The notes under the pieces are model-generated. The model saw nothing but the letters and a program-made list of their open reading frames with translations, searched no databases and was not told the DNA's origin. A DNA stretch of 64,000 nt, taken from positions 62,001 through 126,000 of the forward strand of contig JAWMQL010000006.1 in assembly GCA_033283165.1 (NCBI GenBank), read 5' to 3'. Made by a program: the position numbers and the translations under genes. This document shows, piece after piece, positions 6,929-15,545 of this stretch (the stretch's first letter is position 1; each line of letters begins with the position of its first letter). The DNA comes from JAWMQL01 sp033283165 (GTDB taxonomy: Bacteria; Pseudomonadota; Gammaproteobacteria; Pseudomonadales; Halieaceae).

Positions 6929-8575
6929 TCAATCGGCCGTGGGAAAAACCTGCCTGCCCGCCAGGTAGGTGGCCTGCACCCGGTTTTTCCAGATATCAGC
7001 CTCGGGCACTTCGAAGTAGTCGTCCCGCACCAGGATGAAATCAGCGTAATACCCCGGCAGCAGTTTGCCGATGTGCTGCTCCTGGTGGGCGGCCCAGGCC
7101 GCGTCCTCGGTGAACAGGGACAGGGCCTGGGCCCGGCTCAGCTTTTCCTCCGGCAGCCAGCCGCCCGGGGGCCGGCCCTCGCGGTCCTGGCGGGTCACCG
7201 CCGCGTGCAGGCCGTAGAAGGGATTCGGCGGTTCTACCGGGAAATCCGAGCCACCGGCCATCGGCGCACCACTCGCCAGCAGGCTGTGCCAGGCATAGGC
7301 CCCGGCCAGGCGCGACGCACCGAGCCGGTCGCCCGCCATGTTCTTGTCGCTGGTGGCGTGGGTGGGCTGGATGGAGGCGACGATGCCGCTGGCGGCAAAG
7401 CGGGGAATGTCTGTCGGGCGCAGGACCTGGGCGTGCTCCACCCGGTGGCGCAGGGCGCGGCTGTCGTGGCGCTCGATAAGTTGCTCATACAGGTCCAGTA
7501 CCCGGTCATTGGCCAGGTCGCCGATGGCGTGGGTGTTGACCTGGTAGCCCGCCTGCATGGCCCGGTCCATGTGGTGTTCCAGTTCCTGGTCGGTCAACAG
7601 CAGCAGGCCCCTGTACCCGGGCTGGTCGCTGTAATCGGCGAACAGCGCCGCCCCGCGGGACCCCAGCGCACCGTCAGCGGAGATCTTCACGCTGCGAATT
7701 TCCAGCAGGTGCTCCTCGTCCAGCAACGGTCCCTCCGCCAGGTAGGCGTCATTATCCGGATCCAGCACGTGCAGCATGCCGTAGACCCGCACCGGCAGGC
7801 GGTCGTCGCGACGCAACTGCAGGAAGGCACGCACTTCCTGCGCGGTGATGCCCGCGTCGTGGACCGAGGTCAGGCCAACCCGGGCCAGGTCCTTGAGGCC
7901 GGTCAGCTGCAGGGCGGCCATCTGATCATCGGTGGGCGCGGGCAGGGCCGCGAACAGGGCGTCCCTGGCATTGTCCACCAGCACCCCGGTGGCCCTGCCC
8001 CGTGCATCGCGAATGATCTGCCCGCCCTCGGGATCGGGGGTGTCGTCGCCGATGCCCACCAGTGCCAGGGCGGCGCTGTTGGCCCACAGGGCGTGGCCGT
8101 CGACGCGCTCGAGCACCACGGGAGTGTCACCGCTGACGGCGTCCAGGCTGTCGCGATCCGGGAACGCCTTGCCCGGCCACAATACCTGGTTCCAGCCGCG
8201 GCCATAGATATAGGCAGCACCGGGGTGGGCCTGGATAAAATCAGCCACGGCCTGGGCCGCTGCCGCCTCGCTGGACACACCCACCAGGTCGACGGCGTTC
8301 AGGGCGCGGCCGTGCCTGCTGATATGGCCATGGGCGTCGATCAGGCCCGGCAACAGGGTCGCGCCGGCACCGTCGATGCGCTGGTCTGCACGGCTCGCGG
8401 CGGCGGCCTGCTCGCTGTCGTACAGGCGGGTGACCCGGCCTGCATCGAACTCCAGGGCCGCAAAACGAACGACCTTACCCTTGTCCATGGTGTAGCCGGT
8501 CACGTTGTGTACCAGGGTCGAGGCAAAGGCGGTCAGTGGCAGCAGCAGGGCCGCCGTGAGCATGGATTTCTTCAT
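6929..8575 (-). CDS. Exported amidohydrolase family protein (YtcJ-like)
   Basis: The 548-residue protein has a signal peptide (MKKSMLTAALLLPLTAFAS) and an amidohydrolase TIM-barrel with the metal motif DAHGHISRHG (HxH), a conserved NTHAIGD, HRVEHAQVL and a GSDFPVEPPNP segment near the C terminus. This is the YtcJ/N-substituted formamide deformylase-like subgroup, usually 540-580 aa. Members hydrolyse amide or imide bonds, but most have unknown substrates. I chose ATG at 8575 because the signal peptide begins there. It sits 5 bases downstream of the epimerase gene, so the two are probably co-transcribed. Confidence 0.85.
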   Translation of the reverse strand: MKKSMLTAALLLPLTAFASTLVHNVTGYTMDKGKVVRFAALEFDAGRVTRLYDSEQAAAASRADQRIDGAGATLLPGLIDAHGHISRHGRALNAVDLVGVSSEAAAAQAVADFIQAHPGAAYIYGRGWNQVLWPGKAFPDRDSLDAVSGDTPVVLERVDGHALWANSAALALVGIGDDTPDPEGGQIIRDARGRATGVLVDNARDALFAALPAPTDDQMAALQLTGLKDLARVGLTSVHDAGITAQEVRAFLQLRRDDRLPVRVYGMLHVLDPDNDAYLAEGPLLDEEHLLEIRSVKISADGALGSRGAALFADYSDQPGYRGLLLLTDQELEHHMDRAMQAGYQVNTHAIGDLANDRVLDLYEQLIERHDSRALRHRVEHAQVLRPTDIPRFAASGIVASIQPTHATSDKNMAGDRLGASRLAGAYAWHSLLASGAPMAGGSDFPVEPPNPFYGLHAAVTRQDREGRPPGGWLPEEKLSRAQALSLFTEDAAWAAHQEQHIGKLLPGYYADFILVRDDYFEVPEADIWKNRVQATYLAGRQVFPTAD

Positions 8576-8580
8576 CGGGG

Positions 8581-9576
8581 TCACACGTAGTTGTTGGCGC
8601 GGAACCATTCTACGGAATCGCGTATGGCGGTTTCCAGCGGCGTTTGCGGCAACCCCAGTTCCGCTATGGCCTTGCCCGGATCCATAAAACCCTGCTGCAG
8701 CACGTACATGGTGTTCTTGAGGGTAGTTACCGGCGCCCTGCCGGTGATCTTCGACACGAACTCGGCGATCTTAGCCACCCGGATCATGGTTGCAGCGGAT
8801 ACTTCCCGGGTGGCCACGTCCGGCACCCCGGCGATCTCACCGATCAGGCGCAACAGGTCGCGGTTGTTGTAGTTGCCGTCGCGGTTGGACAGGATATAGG
8901 ACTCTCCGATGCCGCCCTTGTCCATCGCCAGGATATGACCCGCGGCCACGTCGCGCACATCCACCGCCGGCACGCCGCCCTGCCAGTAGTTTTTCATCTT
9001 GCCCTGCAGGGTGCGCAGTACCATGGTGCCGGTCGGCGTCGGGGCCCGGTCGCCCGGGCCGAAGGGCAGGCCCGGCAACACCAGGGTCGCCGGCAGCCCG
9101 TCGGCCACCAGGCCTTTCACCACATGGTGACTGATGAACTTGGACAGGATGTAATCGCTGGCCCAGGGCCAGCCATTGAACCGGGTCTGCTCGTTGGCCA
9201 ACTCGCCGCCACCGGGAATGCCGATGGCGGCAACGCTGCTGGTGTAGACCACTTTCTCGACCCCCGCCGCCAGGGCGGCCTGCATCATATGCTGCGCCCC
9301 GTCCACGTTGATCTTGTAGTGCAGGTTCGGATCGCGGGTCCAGATCGCAAACAGGGCCGCCAAGTGATAGAGCTGCTCGACCCCGCTCACGGCGCGTTGC
9401 AATGACTCCGGATCGAGCACGTTACCCTCCACGATCTCCACCTCCATACCGTGCAGGGGAGAGCGGTCCTCGCCGGGCATGACCATAACCCGCACGGTAT
9501 CACCGCGTTCCAGCGCCAGTCGGGTGACATGGTTACCAATAAAACCGGTGGCTCCGGTTATCAGGACTCTGGCCAT
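8581..9576 (-). CDS. NAD-dependent epimerase/dihydroflavonol-reductase-like protein
   Basis: The 331-residue protein is an extended short-chain dehydrogenase. It opens with the nucleotide-binding motif ITGATGFIGNH and has YHLAALFAIW, the VYTSSVAAIG strand with the catalytic Ser, and YILSK with the catalytic Tyr and Lys. It resembles HpnA-type and dihydroflavonol-4-reductase-like enzymes that act on sugar nucleotides or hydroxy ketones. AAGGAGCG lies just before ATG at 9576. It is the first gene of a two-gene minus-strand unit with the amidohydrolase. The substrate is unknown. Confidence 0.85.
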   Translation of the reverse strand: MARVLITGATGFIGNHVTRLALERGDTVRVMVMPGEDRSPLHGMEVEIVEGNVLDPESLQRAVSGVEQLYHLAALFAIWTRDPNLHYKINVDGAQHMMQAALAAGVEKVVYTSSVAAIGIPGGGELANEQTRFNGWPWASDYILSKFISHHVVKGLVADGLPATLVLPGLPFGPGDRAPTPTGTMVLRTLQGKMKNYWQGGVPAVDVRDVAAGHILAMDKGGIGESYILSNRDGNYNNRDLLRLIGEIAGVPDVATREVSAATMIRVAKIAEFVSKITGRAPVTTLKNTMYVLQQGFMDPGKAIAELGLPQTPLETAIRDSVEWFRANNYV

Positions 9577-9889
9577 TTTCGCTCCTTAATTCTCTGTTGC
9601 CATTCCCCGTGTGAGGGCTGATCTGCGGCGCCAGGCAGGGCGGCTCAGGCCAGACCTCGCGGCTTTTAATATCCGATTAAATCTATCAAGAATATTTGTA
9701 ATCACAAAATAGTCTAAGAATCGGCCTTTAATTTGCGTTCAAGCCTTCGCTTTCTCAAATCAGGTGCTTTTTCGGCTTGTTTTAATAGTAATTTTTCATA
9801 AAAAGCATAGCTTGTAATTCGAAAAGTACTATAAAAACAGGGCTTCCCGGCACCTCCCGACAGCGCCATCTGCCGCCGCGAAGACGCGA

Positions 9890-9898
9890 TGCTATACT
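9890..9898 (+). promoter_or_regulatory. Extended -10 promoter for the gene at 10056
   Basis: TGCTATACT matches an extended -10 (TGnTATAAT). Transcription would begin near 9905, leaving a leader of about 150 bases that contains the palindrome at 9973. No convincing -35 is seen, as is common with extended -10 promoters. Confidence 0.45.
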
Positions 9899-9972
9899 CG
9901 GCTCAATGTCGGGCCGTAGCCGTATAAGAAGCCATAAGTGGTGAGCTTGACGACCTCCGGCGCGACGCTGGT

Positions 9973-9988
9973 GAGTTCCCGGGAACTC
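9973..9988. promoter_or_regulatory. 16-bp perfect palindrome in the 5' leader
   Basis: GAGTTCCCGGGAACTC is a perfect inverted repeat. It lies about 75 bases downstream of the predicted -10 and 68 bases before the start codon at 10056. It may be a protein binding site or an RNA hairpin in the leader; nothing here decides which. Confidence 0.4.
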
Positions 9989-10055
9989 GCGACGCACCGC
10001 TTTGTGATGCAGTTCCCTGATAACTCGTTGCCTGGATCAACAGGGAGAACGCTGT

Positions 10056-10610
10056 ATGAAACGCCACTACTACATCAGTGATGACCTGGACGACCTGGAA
10101 ACCGTCGAGCAGGACCTCGAGGCAGCGGGTGTCACCACACCCCAGATTCACGTCCTCAGTGAAGACGACGCCGGCGTGGAGCAGCACCACCTGCACCAGG
10201 TCGAGGCGGTGCTGAAAAAAGACGTGGTGCACGGCACCGAGATCGGCGCGGTCGTCGGGGTACTGGGCGCGGCACTGGTGCTGGCCATCGCATACTTCTC
10301 CGGTATCACCGAGAGCTACACCTGGGTTCCCGCCATTTTCCTGGCCATCATTGTGTTGGGCTTCTGCACCTGGGAGGGGGGCCTGATCGGAATCCAGGAG
10401 CCGCACACGGATTTCCGCCGCTTCCAGGAGGAGTTGCACGCGGGCAAGCACGTACTGTTCGTGGACGTGGACTCCGAGCAGGAGAGCATCCTGCGCAAGG
10501 TCGTGTCTCAACATCCCAAACTGCGCGATGCCGGTGAAGGCTCATCCACGCCGGGCTGGGTCGTGGGGGCACAACAGAAATGGGCGAATTTCATGAAAGT
10601 GGCTCCTTAA
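10056..10610 (+). CDS. Conserved membrane protein of unknown function
   Basis: The 184-residue protein has an N-terminal soluble part beginning MKRHYYISDDLDDLETVEQ, then two transmembrane helices (about residues 65-85 and 90-108). The C-terminal soluble part contains HAGKHVLFVDVD. It resembles conserved proteins in Pseudomonas and relatives that lie near respiratory genes; I know of no established function. AGGGAG stands 9 bases upstream of ATG. It precedes the terminal oxidase cluster by 85 bases on the same strand. The paired soluble/membrane layout suggests a small sensor or regulator of the membrane, but this is speculation. Confidence 0.7.
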   Translation: MKRHYYISDDLDDLETVEQDLEAAGVTTPQIHVLSEDDAGVEQHHLHQVEAVLKKDVVHGTEIGAVVGVLGAALVLAIAYFSGITESYTWVPAIFLAIIVLGFCTWEGGLIGIQEPHTDFRRFQEELHAGKHVLFVDVDSEQESILRKVVSQHPKLRDAGEGSSTPGWVVGAQQKWANFMKVAP

Positions 10611-10695
10611 AGCCATACACAGGGGATAGATCTACAGGAGTTCTGCAACGGGGTCGGTATAACAACGGAACAAGAAGAACGACCAAGGAGGCTGT

Positions 10696-12048
10696 ATGAA
10701 GCTGGTGATCGTGCTGGTGCTGTTAGTGGTGGGCTCACTGCTGTTCCACTGGTGGAGCCCCTGGTGGTTCACCCCCCTCGCCTCCAACTGGGGCACGGTC
10801 GATACCACCGTCGATATCACACTCTACATCACCGGCGCCGTGTTCGTGGCCGTCAACCTGTTCATGGCGTATGCAATTTTCAGATTCCGCCACAACCCGA
10901 AAAGACGGGCTCACTACGAACCTGAAAACAAGAAACTGGAACTGTGGCTGACCGGCATCACGGCCGTGGGCGTGGTGGCCATGCTGGCTCCCGGGCTGGT
11001 CGTGTGGGCCGATTTCGTCAACGTGCCCGAGGAGGCGGATCAGATCGAGGTGGTCGGCGAGCAGTGGCAGTGGAGTTTCCGTTTCCCCGGTGAAGACGGG
11101 GTACTGGGCGAGATCGACTCGCGCTACGTGTCGCAGGACAATCCCTTCGGCATGAGCCCCAACGACGAGGCGGGCCTGGACGACATACTGGTGCGCAGCA
11201 ACGAACTGCACCTGCCCATGGACCGCCCGGTCAAGGTCAACCTGCGCTCCAAGGACGTGCTGCACGATTTCGCGGTACCGCAGTTCCGGGTCAAGATGGA
11301 CCTGGTGCCGGGACTGGTGAGTTACGTCTGGTTCACCCCCACCCGCACCGGCGAGTTCGACATCCTGTGCATGGAGCTGTGCGGGATCGCCCATTACGCC
11401 ATGCGCGGGAAGGTCGTGGTGGACGAAGCCGCGGACTTCCAGACCTGGCTCGCCGGGCAACCCACCTGGAGCGAAATACAGGGCCAGCCGCCGGCGGACG
11501 CCACCGTGGGCCAGGGCCAGTATACCCTGTGCGCCTCCTGCCACGGGGCACAGGGTGAGGGCAATCCCGCGCTCAACGCGCCGCGCCTGGCGGGTCAGCC
11601 GGCCTGGTACCTGGAGCGGCAGCTGCACTATTACCAGGACGGGGTGCGCGGCAGCCATCCGCAGGACCAGTACGGCCAACAGATGGCGCCCATGGCGCGG
11701 GTTCTGGCCGACGAGAATGCGATCCGCAATGTCGCCGCCTACATCGAGACGCTGTCGCCGCCGCCGGCCGCCGGCACCCTGGGCGGCGACCCCCTGCGCG
11801 GGGAGCGCCATTACACCAGCTGCGGCGCCTGTCACGGCAGCGCCGCGCAGGGCAACTACGCCCTGCAGGCGCCGCGCCTGGCTGGCCAGCAGGACTGGTA
11901 CCTGAAACGGCAGCTGGAGAATTTTCGCCAGGGTATTCGCGGCACCCACGAAGACGATAACTACGGTCACCAGATGGTGCTGATGGCGCGCTCGCTGCAG
12001 AACGAGCAGTCCGTCGACGACCTGCTGGCCTATCTGGACACCCTGTAG
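10696..12048 (+). CDS. coxB: Cytochrome c oxidase subunit II fused to two cytochrome c domains
   Basis: The 450-residue subunit brings electrons to the oxidase at the periplasmic face of the membrane. Two transmembrane helices (about residues 1-20 and 38-64, with more hydrophobic sequence near 85-110) precede a CuA domain. The visible CuA ligands are His190, Cys225, Cys229, His233 and Met236. Two haem c motifs follow, CASCH (279-283) and CGACH (376-380), each within a similar segment of about 95 residues. Most caa3 subunits II carry one such domain; here the pair looks like a c4-type dihaem tail. AAGGAGG lies before ATG, and the gene leads the operon. Confidence 0.92.
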   Translation: MKLVIVLVLLVVGSLLFHWWSPWWFTPLASNWGTVDTTVDITLYITGAVFVAVNLFMAYAIFRFRHNPKRRAHYEPENKKLELWLTGITAVGVVAMLAPGLVVWADFVNVPEEADQIEVVGEQWQWSFRFPGEDGVLGEIDSRYVSQDNPFGMSPNDEAGLDDILVRSNELHLPMDRPVKVNLRSKDVLHDFAVPQFRVKMDLVPGLVSYVWFTPTRTGEFDILCMELCGIAHYAMRGKVVVDEAADFQTWLAGQPTWSEIQGQPPADATVGQGQYTLCASCHGAQGEGNPALNAPRLAGQPAWYLERQLHYYQDGVRGSHPQDQYGQQMAPMARVLADENAIRNVAAYIETLSPPPAAGTLGGDPLRGERHYTSCGACHGSAAQGNYALQAPRLAGQQDWYLKRQLENFRQGIRGTHEDDNYGHQMVLMARSLQNEQSVDDLLAYLDTL

Positions 12049-12065
12049 GGACCGGGAGAAACACC

Positions 12066-13829
12066 ATGCAAAATGTCGCCGTTGCCGACCAGATCCAGCA
12101 TCTGCACGACCCGGACACCTTCATCACGAAGTACGTCTGGAGCCAGGACCACAAGGTCATCGCCATCCAGTACGGCCTGACCGCCGTCTTCGTGGGTCTG
12201 GTGGCGCTGGTCCTGTCCGGGCTGATGCGCCTGCAACTGGGTTTCCCGGACACCTTCGATTTCATCGATCCCAACTCCTACCTGCAGTTCGTTACCATGC
12301 ACGGCATGATCATGGTGATCTACCTGCTGACTGCCCTGCTGCTGGGCGGCTTCGGCAATTACCTGATCCCGCTGATGGTCGGGGCCCGGGACATGGTGTT
12401 CCCGTACATGAACATGCTGAGTTACTGGTTCTACCTGCTGTCGGTTCTGGTGCTGCTGTCCAGCTTTTTTGTGCCGGGGGGGCCGACGGGCGCCGGCTGG
12501 ACCCTGTATCCGCCACAGGCCATCCTGCAGGGCACCCCCGGCTACGACTGGGGCATCATCCTGATGCTGCTGTCCCTGGCGATTTTCATCGTGGCCTTCA
12601 CCATGGGCGGCCTGAACTACGTCACCACCGTGCTGCAGGCCCGCACCCGGGGCATGACGCTGATGCGCATGCCGCTCACTGTCTGGGGCATCTTCACCGC
12701 CACCGTGCTCGGCCTGTTGGCTTTTCCCGCGCTGCTGGTCAGCGCGATCATGATGATGCTCGACAAGACCCTGGGCACCAGTTTCTTTATGCCGGCGCTG
12801 GTCTCGCTGGGCGAAAATCTCGATTACTCCGGGGGCAGCCCGGTGCTGTTCCAGCACCTGTTCTGGTTCTTCGGCCACCCGGAAGTCTATATCGTCGCCC
12901 TGCCCGCCTTCGGCATGGTGTCCGACGTCCTGGCGACCCACGCGCGCAAGAACATCTTCGGCTACCGGATGATGGTGTGGGCCATCGTGGCCATCGGCGG
13001 CCTCAGCTTTGTGGTCTGGGCGCACCACATGTACGTGAGCGGCATGCACCCGGCCTTCGGCTTCTTTTTCGCCACCACCACCCTGATCATCGCGGTACCC
13101 ACGGCGATCAAGGTCTACAACTGGGTCCTGACCCTGTGGCAGGGCAATATTCACCTCACGGTGCCGATGCTGTTCGCCATCGGCTTTATCTTCACCTTTA
13201 CCCACGGCGGCCTGACCGGCCTGTTCCTGGGCAATGTGACCATTGATCTGCCACTGTCGGATACTTACTTTGTGGTGGCCCACTTCCACATGGTGATGGG
13301 CGTGTCCCCCATCATGGTGCTGTTCGCCGCGATCTACCACTGGTACCCGCTGATCACCGGCCGCATGTTCAATGAAACCCTGGGCAAGGCGCACTTCTGG
13401 TTCACCTTCCTGGGGACCTACGCCATCTACCTGCCGATGCACTATCTGGGTGTCCTCGGGGTACCGCGGCGTTACTTCGCCATGGGCAGCACCGACTTCA
13501 TTCCGGAATCGGCGGTCTCCCTGAACGCCAGCATCACCGTCTCCGCGCTGATCGTGGGCGCGTCGCAGCTGATCTTCCTGTACAACGTGTTCTGGAGCCT
13601 GCGCCACGGGGAGCGCAGTGAGAGAAATCCCTGGGGCGCCACCAGCCTGGAATGGCAGACCCCGGACGTGCCGCCGAAGCACGGCAACTGGGGCCCGGAA
13701 CTGCCCGAGGTGCACCGCTGGGCCTACGATTACAGCGTGCCCGGGGCGGCCGAGGACTTCATTCCCCAGAACCACCCGATCAGCGCGGGTGAGGGTACCG
13801 CCGGCGAGGAAGGGGGGGAGCGCACATGA
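12066..13829 (+). CDS. coxA: Cytochrome c oxidase subunit I (aa3 type, A1 family)
   Basis: The 587-residue polytopic protein holds haem a and the haem a3/CuB centre, where O2 is reduced to water and protons are pumped. Diagnostic segments are HGMIMVIYLL, the GHPEVY segment with the cross-linked His-Tyr and the proton-channel Glu of A1-type oxidases, the WAHHMY pair of CuB His, and HFHMVMG with the haem ligands. Length and order fit the family. The next gene overlaps its stop by 4 bases (ATGA), indicating translational coupling within the operon. Confidence 0.95.
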   Translation: MQNVAVADQIQHLHDPDTFITKYVWSQDHKVIAIQYGLTAVFVGLVALVLSGLMRLQLGFPDTFDFIDPNSYLQFVTMHGMIMVIYLLTALLLGGFGNYLIPLMVGARDMVFPYMNMLSYWFYLLSVLVLLSSFFVPGGPTGAGWTLYPPQAILQGTPGYDWGIILMLLSLAIFIVAFTMGGLNYVTTVLQARTRGMTLMRMPLTVWGIFTATVLGLLAFPALLVSAIMMMLDKTLGTSFFMPALVSLGENLDYSGGSPVLFQHLFWFFGHPEVYIVALPAFGMVSDVLATHARKNIFGYRMMVWAIVAIGGLSFVVWAHHMYVSGMHPAFGFFFATTTLIIAVPTAIKVYNWVLTLWQGNIHLTVPMLFAIGFIFTFTHGGLTGLFLGNVTIDLPLSDTYFVVAHFHMVMGVSPIMVLFAAIYHWYPLITGRMFNETLGKAHFWFTFLGTYAIYLPMHYLGVLGVPRRYFAMGSTDFIPESAVSLNASITVSALIVGASQLIFLYNVFWSLRHGERSERNPWGATSLEWQTPDVPPKHGNWGPELPEVHRWAYDYSVPGAAEDFIPQNHPISAGEGTAGEEGGERT

Positions 13830-14509
13830 ATCCGTTCAAGACACTGCGCGAGAAACCCTGGATAGCACAGCCCGCAGGCCACCCGGCCGCGGCGCAACCC
13901 GGCCTCGAAGACCCCTACGGCGCAGCGCGTACGGCCCTGCGCTTCATCCTGGCCGTGGTGGGGGTGCTGTTCTTCCTGTTCATCATCACCTTCCTGTCGC
14001 GCTCCCAGTACCCGGATTTCCAGGCCCTGGCAGGCCCCCCCTGGCAGCCCTTCAGTAATCCGGGACGGCTCTGGTTCAATACGGGGTTGCTGGCTGCCAG
14101 CAGTGTGGCGATGCAGTGGGCCCTGGTCTCAACCCGGCGGGAGCAACTCAATCGCGCCGTCATCGGGATCAGCCTAGCGGTGTTTTTCGCGATCGCCTTC
14201 CTGCTGGCACAGCTGGATTTGTGGCAGCACCTGCAGTCGCTGGGCTTTTATATCAACAGCAATCCGGCCAACAGTTATTTCTACCTGCTGACCGCGGTAC
14301 ATGGCCTGCACATCATCGGCGGCCTGCTGGTGCTCACCAACGTGGTGTTCCGGGTCTGGTACGACGGTCGCGGCAGCAGCCTGTGGCGTCCCCTGCAGCT
14401 GTGCGCCACCTACTGGCATTTCCTGTTCGGGGTATGGCTGCTGCTGTTCGCCCTGCTGACGGCTCCGGCCGATACCATCAACACCCTGGCGGCACTGTGC
14501 GGTTTCTGA
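13826..14509 (+). CDS. Haem-copper oxidase subunit III, first copy
   Basis: The 227-residue membrane protein has about five transmembrane helices. It contains the subunit III signatures LTAVHGLHIIGG and the late YWHFLFGVWLLLF segment. It starts by overlapping the stop of subunit I. A second, different subunit III gene follows 10 bases later. The extended N-terminal soluble part (about 30 residues before the first helix) is typical of the ctaE/CoxC-like group in gammaproteobacterial caa3 clusters. Subunit III stabilises the oxidase and its proton uptake; which copy does this is not known. Confidence 0.85.
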   Translation: MNPFKTLREKPWIAQPAGHPAAAQPGLEDPYGAARTALRFILAVVGVLFFLFIITFLSRSQYPDFQALAGPPWQPFSNPGRLWFNTGLLAASSVAMQWALVSTRREQLNRAVIGISLAVFFAIAFLLAQLDLWQHLQSLGFYINSNPANSYFYLLTAVHGLHIIGGLLVLTNVVFRVWYDGRGSSLWRPLQLCATYWHFLFGVWLLLFALLTAPADTINTLAALCGF

Positions 14510-14519
14510 GGACGAGATC

Positions 14520-15206
14520 ATGGCGATAACAGGCGACAGCAAGACCAGCGACTTCGCCCGGCCCGGGCTGGGCGGCGTGGTAGCCGACTGGAGCTCGGAC
14601 AAGCAGGCCTTCGACATGCCCTGGGGCAAGTTGATGATGTGGATTTTCCTGCTCTCGGACACCTTTATTTTCAGCATTTTCCTGACCGGCTACATGAATG
14701 TGCGCCTGTCGGCCACCGACAGCTGGCCCAACGCCAGCGAGGTCTTCGCCCTGACCCTGTTCGGCGTCCACCTGCCGCTGATCCTGATCGCCATCATGAC
14801 CTTCGTCCTGATCACCTCCAGTGGCACGATGGCCATGGCGGTGAATTTCGCCTACCGCGGTGACCGTCGCAAAACGGTCCTGCTGATGGCGGCCACCGCT
14901 GTGCTGGGCGCATCATTTGTCGGCATGCAGGCCTTCGAATGGACCAAGCTGATCATGGAAGAGGGCATACGGCCCTGGGGCAACCCGATGGGCGCCGCCC
15001 AGTTCGGCTCGACCTTTTTCATGATTACCGGCTTTCACGGCATGCACGTGACCGCCGGGGTCATCTACCTGAGCATTGTGGCGCGGCGGGTGGCGCGGGG
15101 TGATTACGAACAGAAAGGATACGCGATCGTCGAAATCGCCGGCTTGTACTGGCACTTCGTCGACCTGGTATGGGTTTTCATCTTCGCCTTCTTCTACCTG
15201 TGGTAA
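14520..15206 (+). CDS. Haem-copper oxidase subunit III, second copy
   Basis: The 228-residue membrane protein also belongs to the subunit III family, with FMITGFHGMHVTAGVIYL and the C-terminal YWHFVDLVWVFIFAFFYLW, which is the standard end of true CoxC proteins. It differs clearly from the previous gene, so this is not a recent duplication. Both copies are in the same operon and should be made together. The start is ATG at 14520 after GAGGACGAGATC. One copy may be structural and the other regulatory or alternative. Confidence 0.88.
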   Translation: MAITGDSKTSDFARPGLGGVVADWSSDKQAFDMPWGKLMMWIFLLSDTFIFSIFLTGYMNVRLSATDSWPNASEVFALTLFGVHLPLILIAIMTFVLITSSGTMAMAVNFAYRGDRRKTVLLMAATAVLGASFVGMQAFEWTKLIMEEGIRPWGNPMGAAQFGSTFFMITGFHGMHVTAGVIYLSIVARRVARGDYEQKGYAIVEIAGLYWHFVDLVWVFIFAFFYLW

Positions 15207-15224
15207 CGACAGCGAGGTGCAGCA

Positions 15225-15542
15225 ATGACTGAAGCAACGGGCCAGCAACACCCGATCGGCATCTACCTCAAGATATGGGCGCTGCTGTTCGTCCTGTCGA
15301 CCATGTCCTACCTGGTGGACTGGTTCCACCTCCAGGGCTATCTGCGCTGGTTCCTGATCCTGCTGTTCATGTTCCTCAAGGCGGGATTCATCGTGGCCAT
15401 TTTCATGCACCTGTCATGGGAGCGACTGTCGTTGAAGTGGACCCTGGGCCTGCCGATCATCGCTATCATGGTGCTCATACTGCTGATGTCCATCGAGGGT
15501 GATCACACCTACCTGACGCGGCACCTGTTCTTCGACCGCTGA
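15225..15542 (+). CDS. Cytochrome c oxidase subunit IV family protein
   Basis: The 105-residue protein has three hydrophobic helices and the order of a bacterial subunit IV (CtaF/CyoD-like): IYLKIWALLFVLSTMSYLVD, then a helix containing KAGFIVAIFMHL, then a final helix. KAGFIVAIFMHL is the signature segment. It is a small accessory subunit that helps assembly of the oxidase. It starts 18 bases after the second subunit III gene, preceded by GCGAGGTG. Confidence 0.85.
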   Translation: MTEATGQQHPIGIYLKIWALLFVLSTMSYLVDWFHLQGYLRWFLILLFMFLKAGFIVAIFMHLSWERLSLKWTLGLPIIAIMVLILLMSIEGDHTYLTRHLFFDR

Positions 15543-15545
15543 GCC

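Larger units (their letters stand above)
9577..10055. other. Intergenic region with AT-rich promoter zone
   Basis: No gene is apparent in these 479 bases between divergent genes. A markedly AT-rich stretch (about 9665-9835) contrasts with the GC-rich surroundings and probably holds promoters for the minus-strand epimerase unit. The right part holds a good extended -10 for the plus strand and a perfect 16-bp palindrome, listed separately. Confidence 0.6.

Noticed and set aside
7073..8590. 505-residue plus-strand frame over the amidohydrolase
   Set aside because: Antisense shadow; the minus-strand amidohydrolase has clear motifs and a signal peptide.
12030..13775. 581-residue open frame on the minus strand over subunit I
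   Set aside because: It is the antisense of coxA; its His/Gln/Asp-rich sequence has no domain and comes from codon bias in high-GC DNA.
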